This document shows, one piece after another, positions 49,623-60,561 of a stretch of 64,000 nt of DNA. The stretch is from Lentzea albida (GTDB lineage: Bacteria; Actinomycetota; Actinomycetes; Mycobacteriales; Pseudonocardiaceae). Within the stretch, counting starts at the first letter, position 1. Every line of letters begins with the position of its first letter. A model generated the notes under the pieces. The model made no database searches, was not told the origin of the DNA, and saw nothing but the letters and a program-made list of their open reading frames with translations. Position numbers and translations under genes: made by a program. The stretch lies in the NCBI RefSeq assembly GCF_900111005.1, contig NZ_FOFV01000001.1, positions 682,001-746,000 of the forward strand. Direction: 5' to 3'.

Positions 49623-50156
49623 CTATGCGTTTTGTGCCGTGGTGGTTCCGTAAGGCCGCTCCACGGGCAGCAACGCGCGCGCTCCGTCCAGATCACCCTC
49701 ACGCACCTTCTCGTGGACCTGGTGCGCCAGTGCGGTCACGTCGGTGATGCCGACCGTCCACTCGTTCACGTACATGTCGACGGCCTCGCGCGTCAGGCCG
49801 ATTTGGATGGATCTGCACGGGAGAGCCTCGTGGTGCAGGCCGCGCTCGGGGTCCCACTGCACGCGTACGGCCGGCTTGCCGGGGATGCGGCTCGACACGG
49901 CGTTGGAGACCGCCCAATCGAAGCCCGATCGGGTGATCCGCACGGCCAGGACGCGTTCCTGGCCTTCCTTGAGCGCGTACCCGCAGCGGTACATCATCCA
50001 GAGGAAAGACGGCTTGATCCACGTCATCCGCTCCATCTTGAACGGCGGCACGAACCGTTGCGCCGCCACGGCGGGTTCGGCGATCGCCGGCGAATAGGCC
50101 TGGTAGACCACGATGGACCGATCGTCGTAGTCGGCCCGTATCTCCCTTTGCTCCAC
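49623..50156 (-). CDS. DUF4291-family protein
   Basis: A 177-residue protein of the DUF4291 family, recognised by REIRADYDDRSIVVYQAYSP near the N-terminus, RMTWIKPSFLWMMYRCGYAL in the centre and RVQWDPERGLHHEALPCRSI. The function of the family is unknown. The many conserved aromatic residues suggest an enzyme-like pocket. ATG 50156 has a short gap to the divergent gene at 50182. It ends 7 bp before the sugar-dehydrogenase ATG on the same strand, so the two may be co-transcribed. Confidence 0.88.
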   Translation of the reverse strand: MEQREIRADYDDRSIVVYQAYSPAIAEPAVAAQRFVPPFKMERMTWIKPSFLWMMYRCGYALKEGQERVLAVRITRSGFDWAVSNAVSSRIPGKPAVRVQWDPERGLHHEALPCRSIQIGLTREAVDMYVNEWTVGITDVTALAHQVHEKVREGDLDGARALLPVERPYGTTTAQNA

Positions 50157-50181
50157 AGCGCCGGGATGTTAGACACCCCCG

Positions 50182-50922
50182 GTGCAGAACACCCTGGGGT
50201 TTTCCGACCTGCTCCGCCTGATCGACGAACGCTCCGCCGCGTTCCGGGCCGCCGTCGCCGCCGCCCCGAGCCTCGACGTGAAGGTCCCGACCTGCCCCGA
50301 GTGGACGCTCGCCGACCTCGCCCGGCACATCGGCGACGGCCGCCGCGCCTGGGCCGCCACCGTCGCCGCGGGCCCCGCGACCGCGAAGGCCGCCGTCACC
50401 GACGTCCCGATGCCCGAGCAGCGCGACGAGCTGCTCGCCTGGCTGGAGGACGCCACCGCCGAGCTCCTGGCGGCCCTCGAGGCGGCAGGCCCCGACCGGG
50501 GCTGCTGGGCCTGGTGGACCGGTTCGCCGCACAACGCCGCCGCCGTCGCCCGCCACCAGCTCCAGCAGCTCGCGGTCCACACCTACGACGCCCAGGTCAC
50601 CATCGGCGCCGCGGAACCGCTGCCGGAGGAGATCGCGCTCGACGGCGTCGACGAGTTCCTGCAGACCTGCGTCACGACGACGTCCCCGTGGCCGCACGAG
50701 CCCGCGACCATCGCCTACCACGCGGCGGAGGGCCCGAGCTGGTGGCTGAGGCTCGACGAGAACGGCGCGCGCACCACGTCGCAGGTCACGCCCACCGCCG
50801 AGGGCAGCGCCACCGCCAGTGACCTGGTCCTGTTCATGTACGGCCGCCGTGACCTGAGCGAGCTGGAGTCCCGGGGCGACCGGCGCGTGTTCGAAGGCCT
50901 CATCGCGTGGGAACCCGCCTGA
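50182..50922 (+). CDS. Maleylpyruvate isomerase-family protein (DinB fold)
   Basis: A 246-residue protein with the mycothiol-dependent maleylpyruvate isomerase N-domain (VPTCPEWTLADLARHIGDGR, AVARHQLQQLAVHTYDAQVT) and its C-terminal domain (SDLVLFMYGRRDLSELESRG). The metal-binding His residues at HIGDGRR and in the QLAVHTYD segment are visible. Members use mycothiol as a thiol cofactor, fitting an actinobacterium. The real substrate is unknown. GTG 50182 has TAGACA 8 nt upstream. Confidence 0.88.
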   Translation: MQNTLGFSDLLRLIDERSAAFRAAVAAAPSLDVKVPTCPEWTLADLARHIGDGRRAWAATVAAGPATAKAAVTDVPMPEQRDELLAWLEDATAELLAALEAAGPDRGCWAWWTGSPHNAAAVARHQLQQLAVHTYDAQVTIGAAEPLPEEIALDGVDEFLQTCVTTTSPWPHEPATIAYHAAEGPSWWLRLDENGARTTSQVTPTAEGSATASDLVLFMYGRRDLSELESRGDRRVFEGLIAWEPA

Positions 50923-51054
50923 GCGGCACTCGAACCACCCGATGAGGGTTCGCGGAACGAGCTAAAGTGGGTGGTGAGACCCCTCGTCCCAGGCAGGGGT
51001 CTGCCCGGCGTTGGCACACCCTCCGCCGCTCCGCACTCGACCGGGGTTTCTCAC

Positions 51055-54000
51055 ATGCCGCTGCTCGGCCTGCTCGATGGTGTCCTGCCCGACAAAGCAC
51101 TCCGCACGCTGATCGACTCCGCCGGTGTCCCCGAGCTGGAGCTCGACGGCCCGCTCGCCGCCCGCCCCCTCGTGACGGCCGCGCTGTCCACGGTCAGGCC
51201 CGTCCTGGCCGTCACCGCCACGGGCAGAGAAGCCGAAGAGCTGACGAACGTCCTCAAAGACCTGATCGGCGCGGACAAGGTCGCGTTCTTCCCGAGCTGG
51301 GAGACGCTGCCGCACGAGCGCCTCTCGCCGCGCGCGGACACGGTCGGCGCCCGCCTGCAGGTGCTGCGCCGCCTCAAGCACCCCGAGGGCAACCCGATCA
51401 AGGTGCTGGTCACGACGGTCCGCAGCCTCATCCAGCCGATGGCGCCGGGGCTGGGCGACCTCAGGCCCGTGCACCTCGTGGTCGGGGAGGAGCAGGACTT
51501 CGTCGAGCTGGTCACGCGCCTCGCCGAGAACGCCTACAGCCGCGTCGACATGGTCGAGAAGCGCGGCGAGTACGCGACCCGCGGCGGCATCCTCGACATC
51601 TTCCCGCCCACGGCCGAGCACCCCTACCGCGTCGAGTTCTGGGGCGACGAGGTCAGCGAGATCCGGCCGTTCTCGGTGCAGGACCAGCGGTCGCTGCCCG
51701 AGGAGGTCCAGGAGTTCGTCGCGCCGCCGTGCCGTGAGCTGCTGCTGACGGACGACGTGAAGCAGCGCGCGGCCGAGTTGGCCGAGGAGCACCAGTCGGA
51801 CGCGCACCTCGCGGAGATGCTGGAGAAGATCTCGGGCGGTGTCGCGGTCGAGGGCATGGAGGCGCTGATCCCCGCGCTGTGCCCCGGTGAACTGCAGCTG
51901 CTCGTCGACGTCGTGGAACCCGGCACGCACGTGCTGCTCAACGACCCGGAGAAGATCCGGGCCCGCGCGGCCGACCTGGTCCGCACCGGGCAGGAGTTCC
52001 TCGAGGCGTCGTGGATGGCGGCCGCCGGCGGCGGCAAGGCGCCGATCGACCTCGGGCGCAGCGCCTACCAGGGCATCGGCGAGGTCTCGGAGCAGGCGAA
52101 GGCGAACGACCGTCCGTGGTGGACGCTCAGCCAGCTCACCACCGACGCTCCGGACGTCGTGCACCTCGACGTCAAGCCGGTCGAGGCCTACTCCGGCGAC
52201 GTCGAGCGCGCGTTCGCCGACCTGAAGGCGCACACCGCGACCGGTGGCGCGGCCGTCCTGGTCGTGCCGGGCGCCGGCACCGCGCAACGCGCCTACGAAC
52301 GCCTCAGGGAAGCCGAAGTCTCCGCCGTCTGCCTCGACTCCCTCGACGAGGCGCCGAGGACGAGCACCGTCACGGTCGTGCGCGGCTGCCTCGAGGACGG
52401 CTTCTCGCTGCCCGACCTCGCGCTGGTGGTGCTCACCGAGACCGACCTGACCGGCGGGCGCGGCGGCACGTCCACCAAGGACATGCGCAAGATGCCGTCG
52501 AAGCGGCGCAACGCCGTGGACCCGCTGGCGCTCAAGGCGGGCGACTTCGTGGTGCACGAGCAGCACGGCATCGGCAAGTACGTGGAGATGGTCCAGCGCA
52601 CGGTCGCGGGCGCCACCCGCGAGTACCTCGTGCTGGAGTACGCGTCGTCCAAGCGCGGCCAGCCAGGCGACCGGCTATTCGTGCCGACCGACCAGCTCGA
52701 CGAGGTCAGCCGGTACGTCGGCGGCGAGCTGCCCACGCTCAACAAGCTCGGCGGCAGCGACTGGAAGAACACGAAGTCCAAGGCGCGCAAGGCGGTCAAG
52801 CAGATCGCGGCCGAGCTCGTGCAGCTCTACGCGGCCCGCCAGAGCGCTCCCGGCCACGCGTTCGCGAGCGACACGCCCTGGCAGCGCGAGCTGGAGGACG
52901 CGTTCGCGTTCACCGAGACGCAGGACCAGATGGCCGCGATCGACGAGGTCAAGGCCGACATGGAGCGCGGTGTCCCGATGGACCGCGTGATCTGCGGTGA
53001 CGTCGGCTACGGCAAGACGGAGATCGCGGTCCGCGCGGCGTTCAAGGCCGTGCAGGACGGCAAGCAGGTCGCCGTGCTGGTGCCGACGACGCTGCTCGCC
53101 CAGCAGCACCTCAACACGTTCTCCGAGCGCATGCGCCAGTTCCCGGTGAACATCAAGGGGCTCAGCAGGTTCACCGACGCGCAGGAGTCCGAGCAGACCG
53201 TCGCGGGGCTCGCCGACGGCGAGGTCGACATCGTGATCGGCACGCACCGGCTGCTGCAGAAGTCCGTGCGGTACAAGGACCTCGGCCTCGTGATCGTCGA
53301 CGAGGAGCAGCGCTTCGGCGTGGAGCACAAGGAGCACATCAAGGCGCTGCGCACGCACGTCGACGTGCTGACGATGTCCGCGACGCCGATCCCGCGCACG
53401 CTGGAGATGTCGCTCGCCGGCATCCGCGAGATGTCCACGATCCTGACCCCGCCGGAGGAACGGCACCCGATCCTCACCTACGTCGGCGCGTACGACGACA
53501 AGCAGGTCGGTGCCGCGATCCGCCGCGAGCTGCTGCGCGACGGCCAGGTCTTCTTCGTGCACAACAGGGTCTCGTCGATCGAGAAGGCCGCGCGCCGCAT
53601 CCGCGAGCTGGTGCCGGAGGCCCGGGTCGTCACCGCGCACGGCCAGATGAACGAGGACAGGCTCGAGAAGATCATCCAGGGCTTCTGGGAACGCGAGTTC
53701 GACGTCCTCGTCTGCACCACGATCGTCGAGACCGGCCTCGACATCTCCAACGCCAACACGCTGATCGTCGAACGCGGCGACCTGCTCGGCCTCGCCCAGC
53801 TGCACCAGCTGCGCGGCCGCGTCGGCCGCGGCCGCGAGCGCGGGTACGCGTACTTCCTGTACCCGTCCGAGACGCCGCTGACCGAGACCGCGCACGACCG
53901 GCTCGCGACGATCGCGCAGAACACCGAGCTGGGCGCCGGCATGGCCGTCGCGATGAAGGACCTGGAGATCCGCGGCGCCGGCAACATCCTCGGCGCCGAG

Positions 54001-54609
54001 CAGTCCGGGCACATCGCGGGCGTGGGCTTCGACCTCTACGTGCGGCTGGTCGGCGAGGCCGTCGAGGCGTTCCGCAAGCACGCCGGAGCCGACGGGGGCG
54101 TGGAGGAGGAAGAGCTCGCCGAGGTCCGCGTCGACCTCCCGGTGGACGCGCACATCCCGCACGAGTACGTGCCGGGCGAGCGGCTGCGGCTGGAGGCGTA
54201 CCGCAAGATCGCGGCCGCCTCCGACGAGGCCGCGCTCCAGTCCGTGTGGGACGAGCTCAAGGACCGCTACGGCACCCCGCCGGAGCCGGTCGAACGCCTG
54301 CTCGGCGTCGCCCGGCTGCGCCACGCCTGCCGCCGCCACGGGGTCACCGAGGTGATCGCGATGGGCCAGAACCTGCGGTTCGCGAAGCTGGAGCTGAAGG
54401 ACTCGCAGCTGGTCAGGCTGCGCCGGCTGTTCCCGAAGGCCGTCTACAAGCAGGCCGTCGGGACGGTCACCGTGCCCCGGCCGACGGAGGGAGCGGCGGG
54501 CGGCCGGATGGGTGCACCGCAGCTGCGCGACCAGGAGCTGCTGGACTGGTGCGGTGCGTTCCTCGACTCACTCTCGGGGACTCCCGTGACCCCGGTCACC
54601 AAGGCGTGA
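51055..54609 (+). CDS. mfd: Transcription-repair coupling factor
   Basis: A 1184-residue DNA translocase that pushes stalled RNA polymerase off damaged DNA and recruits UvrA. UvrB-homology modules at the N-terminus ([40 protein letters not shown]), then the polymerase-interacting domain ([20 protein letters not shown]), and the RecG-like translocase with Walker [17 protein letters not shown] (about residue 648), DEEQRFG (about 748), [14 protein letters not shown] and [14 protein letters not shown]. The C-terminal TRCF domain covers residues about 1030-1150. ATG 51055 is used; 28 upstream residues in frame are not conserved in character. Confidence 0.97.
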   Translation: MPLLGLLDGVLPDKALRTLIDSAGVPELELDGPLAARPLVTAALSTVRPVLAVTATGREAEELTNVLKDLIGADKVAFFPSWETLPHERLSPRADTVGARLQVLRRLKHPEGNPIKVLVTTVRSLIQPMAPGLGDLRPVHLVVGEEQDFVELVTRLAENAYSRVDMVEKRGEYATRGGILDIFPPTAEHPYRVEFWGDEVSEIRPFSVQDQRSLPEEVQEFVAPPCRELLLTDDVKQRAAELAEEHQSDAHLAEMLEKISGGVAVEGMEALIPALCPGELQLLVDVVEPGTHVLLNDPEKIRARAADLVRTGQEFLEASWMAAAGGGKAPIDLGRSAYQGIGEVSEQAKANDRPWWTLSQLTTDAPDVVHLDVKPVEAYSGDVERAFADLKAHTATGGAAVLVVPGAGTAQRAYERLREAEVSAVCLDSLDEAPRTSTVTVVRGCLEDGFSLPDLALVVLTETDLTGGRGGTSTKDMRKMPSKRRNAVDPLALKAGDFVVHEQHGIGKYVEMVQRTVAGATREYLVLEYASSKRGQPGDRLFVPTDQLDEVSRYVGGELPTLNKLGGSDWKNTKSKARKAVKQIAAELVQLYAARQSAPGHAFASDTPWQRELEDAFAFTETQDQMAAIDEVKADMERGVPMDRVICGDVGYGKTEIAVRAAFKAVQDGKQVAVLVPTTLLAQQHLNTFSERMRQFPVNIKGLSRFTDAQESEQTVAGLADGEVDIVIGTHRLLQKSVRYKDLGLVIVDEEQRFGVEHKEHIKALRTHVDVLTMSATPIPRTLEMSLAGIREMSTILTPPEERHPILTYVGAYDDKQVGAAIRRELLRDGQVFFVHNRVSSIEKAARRIRELVPEARVVTAHGQMNEDRLEKIIQGFWEREFDVLVCTTIVETGLDISNANTLIVERGDLLGLAQLHQLRGRVGRGRERGYAYFLYPSETPLTETAHDRLATIAQNTELGAGMAVAMKDLEIRGAGNILGAEQSGHIAGVGFDLYVRLVGEAVEAFRKHAGADGGVEEEELAEVRVDLPVDAHIPHEYVPGERLRLEAYRKIAAASDEAALQSVWDELKDRYGTPPEPVERLLGVARLRHACRRHGVTEVIAMGQNLRFAKLELKDSQLVRLRRLFPKAVYKQAVGTVTVPRPTEGAAGGRMGAPQLRDQELLDWCGAFLDSLSGTPVTPVTKA

Positions 54610-54623
54610 GAAGGTAGATCCTC

Positions 54624-55565
54624 GTGAGCACTGTTCTGAAGCGTTTCTCGCTGGTCGGTGTGGCCGTGGCTCTCCTCGCCACCGGATGCGGCACCGGGCC
54701 CGCCAAGGCCGGGTCGGCCGCGATCGTCGGTGATCAGACGATCAACCTGGAGACCGTCCAGGACCGCACCGTGAAGGTGCTCAAGAAGGAGCCCGCCGCC
54801 CAGCAGATGCAGGACCAGGGCAAGCTCGACCAGGTCTCCAAGCTGGTGCTGGCCGACGAGATCTCCCACCTCATCGCCGCGCGGGCGGCGGAGCGCGAGA
54901 ACATCACGGTCGACGAGACCAAGGTGTACGACGCGATCCAGGAGAAGGGCGGCCCCGAGGCCGCGGCCAAGCAGAGCGAGCAGGACGAGACCACGATCTA
55001 CCGCCGCCAGCGCGACGTGCTGGTGATGGGCGAGCTCGCCCGCCGCAACCTCTCCACGCTCGAGGTCGTGATCGACTTCTTCCAGGTCCAGGACCCGAAG
55101 GAGGCCAAGGAGAAGGCGGCCGAGGTCGTCGCCGACTCCTCGAAGATGTCGCGGTTCGTGCAGGAGGCCCCGCGCACCAGCACCGGTCAGCAGGCCTCGG
55201 CGACGAACCAGCGGGTCCGCGTCACCGAGAACCCGTCGCTGGTGCACACGATGCTGTGGGGCGTGAAGCCCGGCACCGTCGTCGCGTTCCCGGCCGACGA
55301 GCAGCAGTCCAGCTGGATGGTCGCGCTCGTCAAGGAGCGCAACAAGGTCTCGGCGCGGCCGGGCGAGGAGGACCTGGTCGAGCGCATCGACCCGCAGCTG
55401 CTCGCGGCCTTCGGCCTGCGGATCGCGCAGTTCCTCTCCGCGGACCTGAACATCGAGGTCAACCCCCGCTACGGCGTGTGGGACCCGACCAACGCGCAGG
55501 TCGTCGGCAACGCAGGTGAGCGCGCCGGTTTCGTCGGCGTGGCCGCGACGAAGAACAAGTCTTGA
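54624..55565 (+). CDS. SurA-like lipoprotein
   Basis: A 313-residue lipoprotein with lipobox LATGC (Cys22) and a SurA N-terminal-like helical domain (AIVGDQTINLETVQDRTVKV, LVLADEISHLIAARAAEREN, ITVDETKVYDAIQEKGG). There is no obvious parvulin active site in the second half, although a GVKPGTVVAFPADEQQSSWM segment lies at the place where the PPIase domain would be. It probably acts as an envelope chaperone. It starts 14 bp after mfd and overlaps mazG by 4 bp, so mfd-surA-mazG is one unit. Confidence 0.85.
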   Translation: MSTVLKRFSLVGVAVALLATGCGTGPAKAGSAAIVGDQTINLETVQDRTVKVLKKEPAAQQMQDQGKLDQVSKLVLADEISHLIAARAAERENITVDETKVYDAIQEKGGPEAAAKQSEQDETTIYRRQRDVLVMGELARRNLSTLEVVIDFFQVQDPKEAKEKAAEVVADSSKMSRFVQEAPRTSTGQQASATNQRVRVTENPSLVHTMLWGVKPGTVVAFPADEQQSSWMVALVKERNKVSARPGEEDLVERIDPQLLAAFGLRIAQFLSADLNIEVNPRYGVWDPTNAQVVGNAGERAGFVGVAATKNKS

Positions 55566-56482
55566 TCACCGTTGTCGTCCTGAGCGGGCGGCTCGACGCC
55601 GTGCTGCCCGCCGCCGCCCTGCCCGCGTTGCGCACGGCCGAGGCCGTCTACGCGGGCGAGGGCGTGCCTCTGGAGGCCTGGTCCGCGCTGGGCGTCGACG
55701 GGCCCGCGCCCGCCGTCGTCCCCGACGGCTCGGTGGTGATCACGACGGACGCGTCCGGCTACCCGGACGCCGACGTGATCACGACACCGGAGCCGCTGGG
55801 CGCCGCGCTGCTCGACGCGGCCGCGGTGATGCACCGGCTGCGGTCACCGGGCGGATGTCCGTGGGACGCCGAGCAGACGCACGACTCGTTGCGCCAGTAC
55901 CTGCTCGAGGAGACCTACGAGCTGTTGGAGGCGATCGAGGACGGCGACCGCGCGGCGATGCGCGAGGAGCTCGGCGACGTGCTGCTCCAGGTGCTCTTCC
56001 ACGCCCGCGTCGCCGCCGAGGACGCCGAGGACCCGTTCGACATCGACGCCGTGGCGTCCGAACTGGTCGCGAAGCTCGTCGGCAGGCACCCGCACGTCTT
56101 CGAGGGCGGTGACCCGGCCGTGCACGACGCGACCTCGCAGCAGCACCGCTGGGAGGAGCTCAAGCAGGTCGAGAAGAAGCGCGAGTCCAGTGTGGACGGT
56201 GTGGCGCTCGGTCAGCCCGCGGTCGCGCTGGCCGCGAAGCTGGTGCAGCGCACCAAACGCGCGGGCTTCCCCGTCGACCTGCTCCCCGAAGGCGACGACA
56301 CGGGCACGACGTTGTTCGCCGTGACCGCTTTGTCCAAGCTCGCGGGCGAGGACCCGGAGACCGAGCTGCGCCAGGTGTGCCGCCGTTTCGCCGCGAACGT
56401 CCGCGAGGCGGAAGCCAAGGCGCGGGCCGAAGGTCTTGATTCTCTTGCAGCTGAAGACTGGCGGCGCTTTTCCCCCTCCTGA
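55562..56482 (+). CDS. mazG: Nucleoside triphosphate pyrophosphohydrolase MazG
   Basis: A 306-residue MazG with the actinobacterial N-terminal extension of about 85 residues (a tetrapyrrole-methylase remnant), then the catalytic all-alpha domain: LRSPGGCPWDAEQTHDSLRQ, EETYELLEAIEDGD with the ExxE metal pair, and EELGDVLLQVLFHARVA. It hydrolyses (d)NTPs including oxidised ones. The TTG at 55562 overlaps the preceding stop as TTGA. In M. tuberculosis mazG also follows mfd. Confidence 0.93.
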   Translation: MITVVVLSGRLDAVLPAAALPALRTAEAVYAGEGVPLEAWSALGVDGPAPAVVPDGSVVITTDASGYPDADVITTPEPLGAALLDAAAVMHRLRSPGGCPWDAEQTHDSLRQYLLEETYELLEAIEDGDRAAMREELGDVLLQVLFHARVAAEDAEDPFDIDAVASELVAKLVGRHPHVFEGGDPAVHDATSQQHRWEELKQVEKKRESSVDGVALGQPAVALAAKLVQRTKRAGFPVDLLPEGDDTGTTLFAVTALSKLAGEDPETELRQVCRRFAANVREAEAKARAEGLDSLAAEDWRRFSPS

Positions 56483-56498
56483 ACGGGTGGCTGTGGGC

Positions 56499-56504
56499 TA
56501 ACGT
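56499..56504 (+). promoter_or_regulatory. -10 box for leaderless tricorn mRNA
   Basis: TAACGT lies 7 nt before GTG 56512. Confidence 0.45.
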
Positions 56505-56511
56505 CGATCTC

Positions 56512-59500
56512 GTGACTTACCTGCGGTATCCGCATCTGCGCGGTGACTTGGTGACCTTCGTGGCCGAGGACGACGTGTGGCTCGCGCCCGTCGACGGAGG
56601 ACGGGCCTGGCGCGCGTCCGCTGATCAGGTGCCGGCCCGCACACCCCGCTTCTCGCCCGACGGCACGCACCTGGCCTGGGCCAGCTGGATCGACGGTGCT
56701 CCGGAAGTGCGCGTGGCCCCTGTGGACGGTGGCCCCGCACGCCGTTTGACGCACTGGGGCGTCGTCCGCACGGCCGTGTCCGGGTGGACGCCGGACGGGC
56801 GAGTGCTGGCCGTGTCGACGACCGGGCAGATGTCCCGGCACCGCAAGCAGGCGCACGCCGTGCCGCTGGACGGCGGGCCCGCCGAGGTGCTGCCGTACGG
56901 GTGGGTCAACGACGTCTCGTTCGGCCCGGACGGCCAGGTCGTCACGTCGTCGAGCTACATGCAGGACCCGGCCTACTGGAAGCGCTACCGCGGTGGCACC
57001 GCGGGCAAGCTGTGGGTCGACACCGAGGGCTCTGGTGACTTCACCCGGATCCTGGGCGACCTGAAGTCGTCGCTGTCGAACCCGATGTGGGTAGGCGGGC
57101 GGATCGCGTTCCTGTCCGACCACGAGGGCGTCGGCAGCGTGTACTCGGTGCTGCCGGACGGCACCGACCTCCAGCGCCACACCTCCGGGGAGTTCTACGC
57201 CCGCAACGCCTCCACCGACGGCTCGCGGGTGATCTTCCACCAGGCCGGGGAGCTGTGGCTGCTCGACGGCCTGTCCGAACTGCGCAAGCTCGACATCAAG
57301 CTCGGCGGGCCGCGCACCGGCCTGCAACCCCACCACGTCAAGGCTTCCGGCAACGTCGAGTCGTTCAGCGTCGACCACAGCGGCCGCGCGTCGGCCGTCG
57401 AGGTCCGCGGCACGGTGCACTGGGTGACGCACCGCGACGGCCCGGTGCGCGTGCTGGCCGACCGGTCGGACGTCCGCGCGCGGCTGCCGAAGGTGCTCGG
57501 CAAGTCCGAGCAGGTCGTGTGGGTGACCGACGTCGAGGGCGAGGAGGCGCTGGAGATCGCGCCCGTCGGCGGCGTCGAGCCGGGCAGCACCGCGCGCCGG
57601 ATCGCGTCCGGTCAGCTCGGTCGCGTGATGTCGCTGGCCGCCGCGCCCGACGGTTCGCGCGTCGGCGTCGCGACGCACGACGGGCGGCTGTTGCTGGTGG
57701 ACGTGGCCTCCGGTGAGGTGCGCGAGGTCGTCCGCGGGGCGAACGCGCACGTCACGCACCTCGCGTTCTCGCCGGACTCGTCGTGGCTCGCGTGGTCGCA
57801 TCCTGGGCCGAGCCCGTTGCGGCACATCAAGATGGTGAACGCGGCGGACCTGTCCGTTGTGGACGTGACGCCGCTGCGGTTCGCGGACTTCGCGCCGACG
57901 TTCACCGAGGACGGCAAGCACCTGGCGTTCCTGTCGATCAGGACGTTCGACCCGGTCTACGACGCGCACGTGTTCGACCTGTCGTTCCCGACGGGCTGCC
58001 GCCCGCACCTCGTGCCGCTGGCCGCGACCACGCCGTCGCCGTTCGCGCCGATGCAGGGTGGCCGCCCGGTCGGTGACGAGGACAAGGACTCCGACGACGA
58101 GGACGAGAAGACGCCGACCACGAAGGTCGACCTCGAAGGCCTCGCCGACCGCGTGGTGCCGGTGCCCGTCGCCGCCGCCGACTACGTGTCGCTGAAGGCG
58201 GCTCGTGGCGGCCTGCTGTGGCTGCGCCGGCCGTTGCTCGGCGTGCTGGGCGACAACCTGGCCTCGCCCGACGCCCGCCCGCCGCGCACGGTGCTGGAGC
58301 GGTTCGACTTCGCGAAGGCCAAGACCGAGTGCCTGGCGGACAGCGCGGAGGCGTTCGCGGTGTCCGGCGACGGCAAGCGCATCGTCATCGAGGACCGCGG
58401 CGACCTGAGGGTCGTGCCGTCCGACAGCAAGACCGACGACGACTCGCCCGAGTACGTGGAGATCGACCTCGCGCGCGTGCGGGTCGTGGTCGAGCCCGCC
58501 GCGGAGTGGGCGCAGATGTACGCCGAGAACGGCCGCCTGATGCGGGACCACTTCTGGCGCACCGACATGGGCGGCGTCGACTGGCAGGGCGAGCTGGACC
58601 GCTACCGGCCGCTGGTGGCCGAGGTGGGCAGCCACGACGACCTGGTCGACCTGCTGTGGGAGGTGCAGGGCGAACTGGGCACCTCGCACGCCTACGTGTG
58701 GGGCTCGTCGCCGCACGTGCCCGCGTCCCGCCGCCAGGGCCTCCTCGGCGCCGACCTGGCGCGTGATGGTGACTCCTGGGTCATCAAGCGCGTGATCCCG
58801 GGCGAGTCGTCGGACCCGCACGCCCGTTCGCCGCTGTGCGCGCCCGGTGTGGCCGTGCGCGCGGGTGATGCCATCGTGGCCGTGGACGGCCGTCCGGTGG
58901 GCGATGCCGGGCCCGGCGCGTTGCTCGTGGGCACCGCGGGCAAGCCCGTGGAACTGACCGTGCGTCCCGCCGGTGGTGGGAAGCTGCGTCGGGTCGTGGT
59001 GGTGCCTCTGGCCGATGAGGAGCCTCTGCGCTACCACGACTGGGTCGCGAACCGCCGTGCGTTCACGCACGAGGCCTCCGGCGGACGCGTGGGCTACCTG
59101 CACGTCCCGGACATGATGGGCGCCGGCTGGGCCCAGCTGCACCGCGACCTGCGCGTCGAGCTGGCACGCGAGGCACTGGTGCTGGACGTCCGCGAGAACG
59201 GCGGCGGCCACACCTCGCAGCTGGTGATCGAGAAGCTGGGCCGCAAGGTCATCGGCTGGTCCGTCGCCCGCGGCTACACGGCCTCCGAGTCGTACCCGCA
59301 GGACGCGCCGCGCGGCCCCGTGGTCGCCGTCGCCGACGAGTTCGCAGGGTCTGACGGCGACATCGTCAACGTGGCGATCAAGGAACTCGGCATCGGCCCG
59401 GTCGTCGGCATGCGCACGTGGGGCGGCGTGATCGGCATCGACATGATGTTCTCGCTCGTCGACGGCACGATGGTCACCCAGCCGAGGTACGCGTCGTACT

Positions 59501-59682
59501 TCAAGGGCCACGGCTGGGACGTCGAGAACTACGGCGTCGACCCGGACATCGAGGTGGTCATGTCGCCCGCCGACCGCGTGGCAGGCCGCGACCCGCAGCT
59601 GGAGAAGGCCGTGTCCCTGGCTCTGGAGACCCTGTCCGAGACGCCTGCCGCTCACGCTCCGGAGTTGCCGCCGCTGAAGTGA
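56512..59682 (+). CDS. Tricorn-type protease (S41 family)
   Basis: A 1056-residue cytoplasmic protease. N-terminal beta propellers (about 1-610, repeated PDG/SPD motifs such as RTPRFSPDGTHLAWASW), a C1 domain, a PDZ domain (about 740-830) and the C-terminal S41 catalytic domain. The tricorn catalytic set is visible: Ser-His in GELGTSHAYVWG, nucleophile Ser-Asp in DEFAGSDGDIV, and Glu in DVENYGVDPDIE. Tricorn enzymes cut peptides released by the proteasome, which actinobacteria possess. An Asp/Glu/Lys-rich insertion lies near residues 520-545. No signal peptide. Confidence 0.95.
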   Translation: MTYLRYPHLRGDLVTFVAEDDVWLAPVDGGRAWRASADQVPARTPRFSPDGTHLAWASWIDGAPEVRVAPVDGGPARRLTHWGVVRTAVSGWTPDGRVLAVSTTGQMSRHRKQAHAVPLDGGPAEVLPYGWVNDVSFGPDGQVVTSSSYMQDPAYWKRYRGGTAGKLWVDTEGSGDFTRILGDLKSSLSNPMWVGGRIAFLSDHEGVGSVYSVLPDGTDLQRHTSGEFYARNASTDGSRVIFHQAGELWLLDGLSELRKLDIKLGGPRTGLQPHHVKASGNVESFSVDHSGRASAVEVRGTVHWVTHRDGPVRVLADRSDVRARLPKVLGKSEQVVWVTDVEGEEALEIAPVGGVEPGSTARRIASGQLGRVMSLAAAPDGSRVGVATHDGRLLLVDVASGEVREVVRGANAHVTHLAFSPDSSWLAWSHPGPSPLRHIKMVNAADLSVVDVTPLRFADFAPTFTEDGKHLAFLSIRTFDPVYDAHVFDLSFPTGCRPHLVPLAATTPSPFAPMQGGRPVGDEDKDSDDEDEKTPTTKVDLEGLADRVVPVPVAAADYVSLKAARGGLLWLRRPLLGVLGDNLASPDARPPRTVLERFDFAKAKTECLADSAEAFAVSGDGKRIVIEDRGDLRVVPSDSKTDDDSPEYVEIDLARVRVVVEPAAEWAQMYAENGRLMRDHFWRTDMGGVDWQGELDRYRPLVAEVGSHDDLVDLLWEVQGELGTSHAYVWGSSPHVPASRRQGLLGADLARDGDSWVIKRVIPGESSDPHARSPLCAPGVAVRAGDAIVAVDGRPVGDAGPGALLVGTAGKPVELTVRPAGGGKLRRVVVVPLADEEPLRYHDWVANRRAFTHEASGGRVGYLHVPDMMGAGWAQLHRDLRVELAREALVLDVRENGGGHTSQLVIEKLGRKVIGWSVARGYTASESYPQDAPRGPVVAVADEFAGSDGDIVNVAIKELGIGPVVGMRTWGGVIGIDMMFSLVDGTMVTQPRYASYFKGHGWDVENYGVDPDIEVVMSPADRVAGRDPQLEKAVSLALETLSETPAAHAPELPPLK

Positions 59683-59788
59683 ACACCCCATCGTGTGACT
59701 AAAGAACTGTGACGGACTGTTCTTTGTGGACGATCAACCAGGTGGAAGCCACAAAGGACAGTCCTCACCGTTCGGGGGTGTGCAGGAG

Positions 59789-60505
59789 ATGAGTCACCGT
59801 GAAGAGCCGCGCAGTGGCCGCGGGTGCTTCGGGGCCGTGGTCGTGGTGCCGTTCTTGGCGCTGGGCGGCATGTTCGCGCTGATCGCCTTCACCGGAGGCG
59901 CGGCCGAGAAGCCGCTGGCCGCACCGCCGTCCTCCGTCCGGCCCACCGCGTCGTGGTGGACCGAGCCCTTCGAGACCGGCGTCTCGCTGGCCACCGTCAC
60001 CGAGACCGTGGTGGCGGAGGGAGCGGCGCGGGAGGTGCGGGCCGCGCGGATGGTCACCCAGACGCGGGTGGTCGGCGGGGCGACCGTCACCGAGACCGTG
60101 CGGGTGAGTTCGACGAAACCTGCTGCGGTGGAACGGAACGAACCTTCTGCGCCCGAGGAGTCGGTACCGGCGGCTTCCGAACCGGAGGCGCCGGTGGTGA
60201 CGACCACGTCGGTCGTCGTGTCCACTGTGGAGAATCCGCCGCCGCCCGTGGTGGAGACGCCGGTCGTGACACCGCCTCCGTCGGTCGAGGCGCCGCCTTC
60301 GACGCCGCGGGCCGAGGACCCGGTCGTGCCGGTGACGACGCCCGCCGAGCCCCCGTGCGACCGGAGCGAGCCTCCTGCGGAGCAGGATACGGCGGGTGGG
60401 GAGGAGCCGGCTCCTCGTGCCGGGGATCCGGCCGGCGGCTCCGAGCACCCGCTCACGGGCTTCGGGGAATCGGCGACGAACCCCGCGCCTGCGGCAGGGG
60501 CGTGA
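59789..60505 (+). CDS. Membrane protein with Pro/Thr-rich external region, unknown function
   Basis: A 238-residue protein with a short basic N-terminus, one transmembrane helix (CFGAVVVVPFLALGGMFALI) and a long external part with repeated TVTET motifs (SLATVTETVVAEG, ATVTETVRVSS) followed by a Pro/Val/Thr/Glu-rich low-complexity tail ending in a Gly/Asp/Ala-rich segment. Tail composition suggests a wall-spanning stalk. No family recognised. ATG 59789 is used; GTG 59726 would extend it. The opposite strand is also open over the same region, so this call is tentative. Confidence 0.55.
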   Translation: MSHREEPRSGRGCFGAVVVVPFLALGGMFALIAFTGGAAEKPLAAPPSSVRPTASWWTEPFETGVSLATVTETVVAEGAAREVRAARMVTQTRVVGGATVTETVRVSSTKPAAVERNEPSAPEESVPAASEPEAPVVTTTSVVVSTVENPPPPVVETPVVTPPPSVEAPPSTPRAEDPVVPVTTPAEPPCDRSEPPAEQDTAGGEEPAPRAGDPAGGSEHPLTGFGESATNPAPAAGA

Positions 60506-60561
60506 GAACCGGGGTCGGGGCCGTCTTCCCGCCCGGTCCCGGCCCTCTCTGCCGCCCGGCG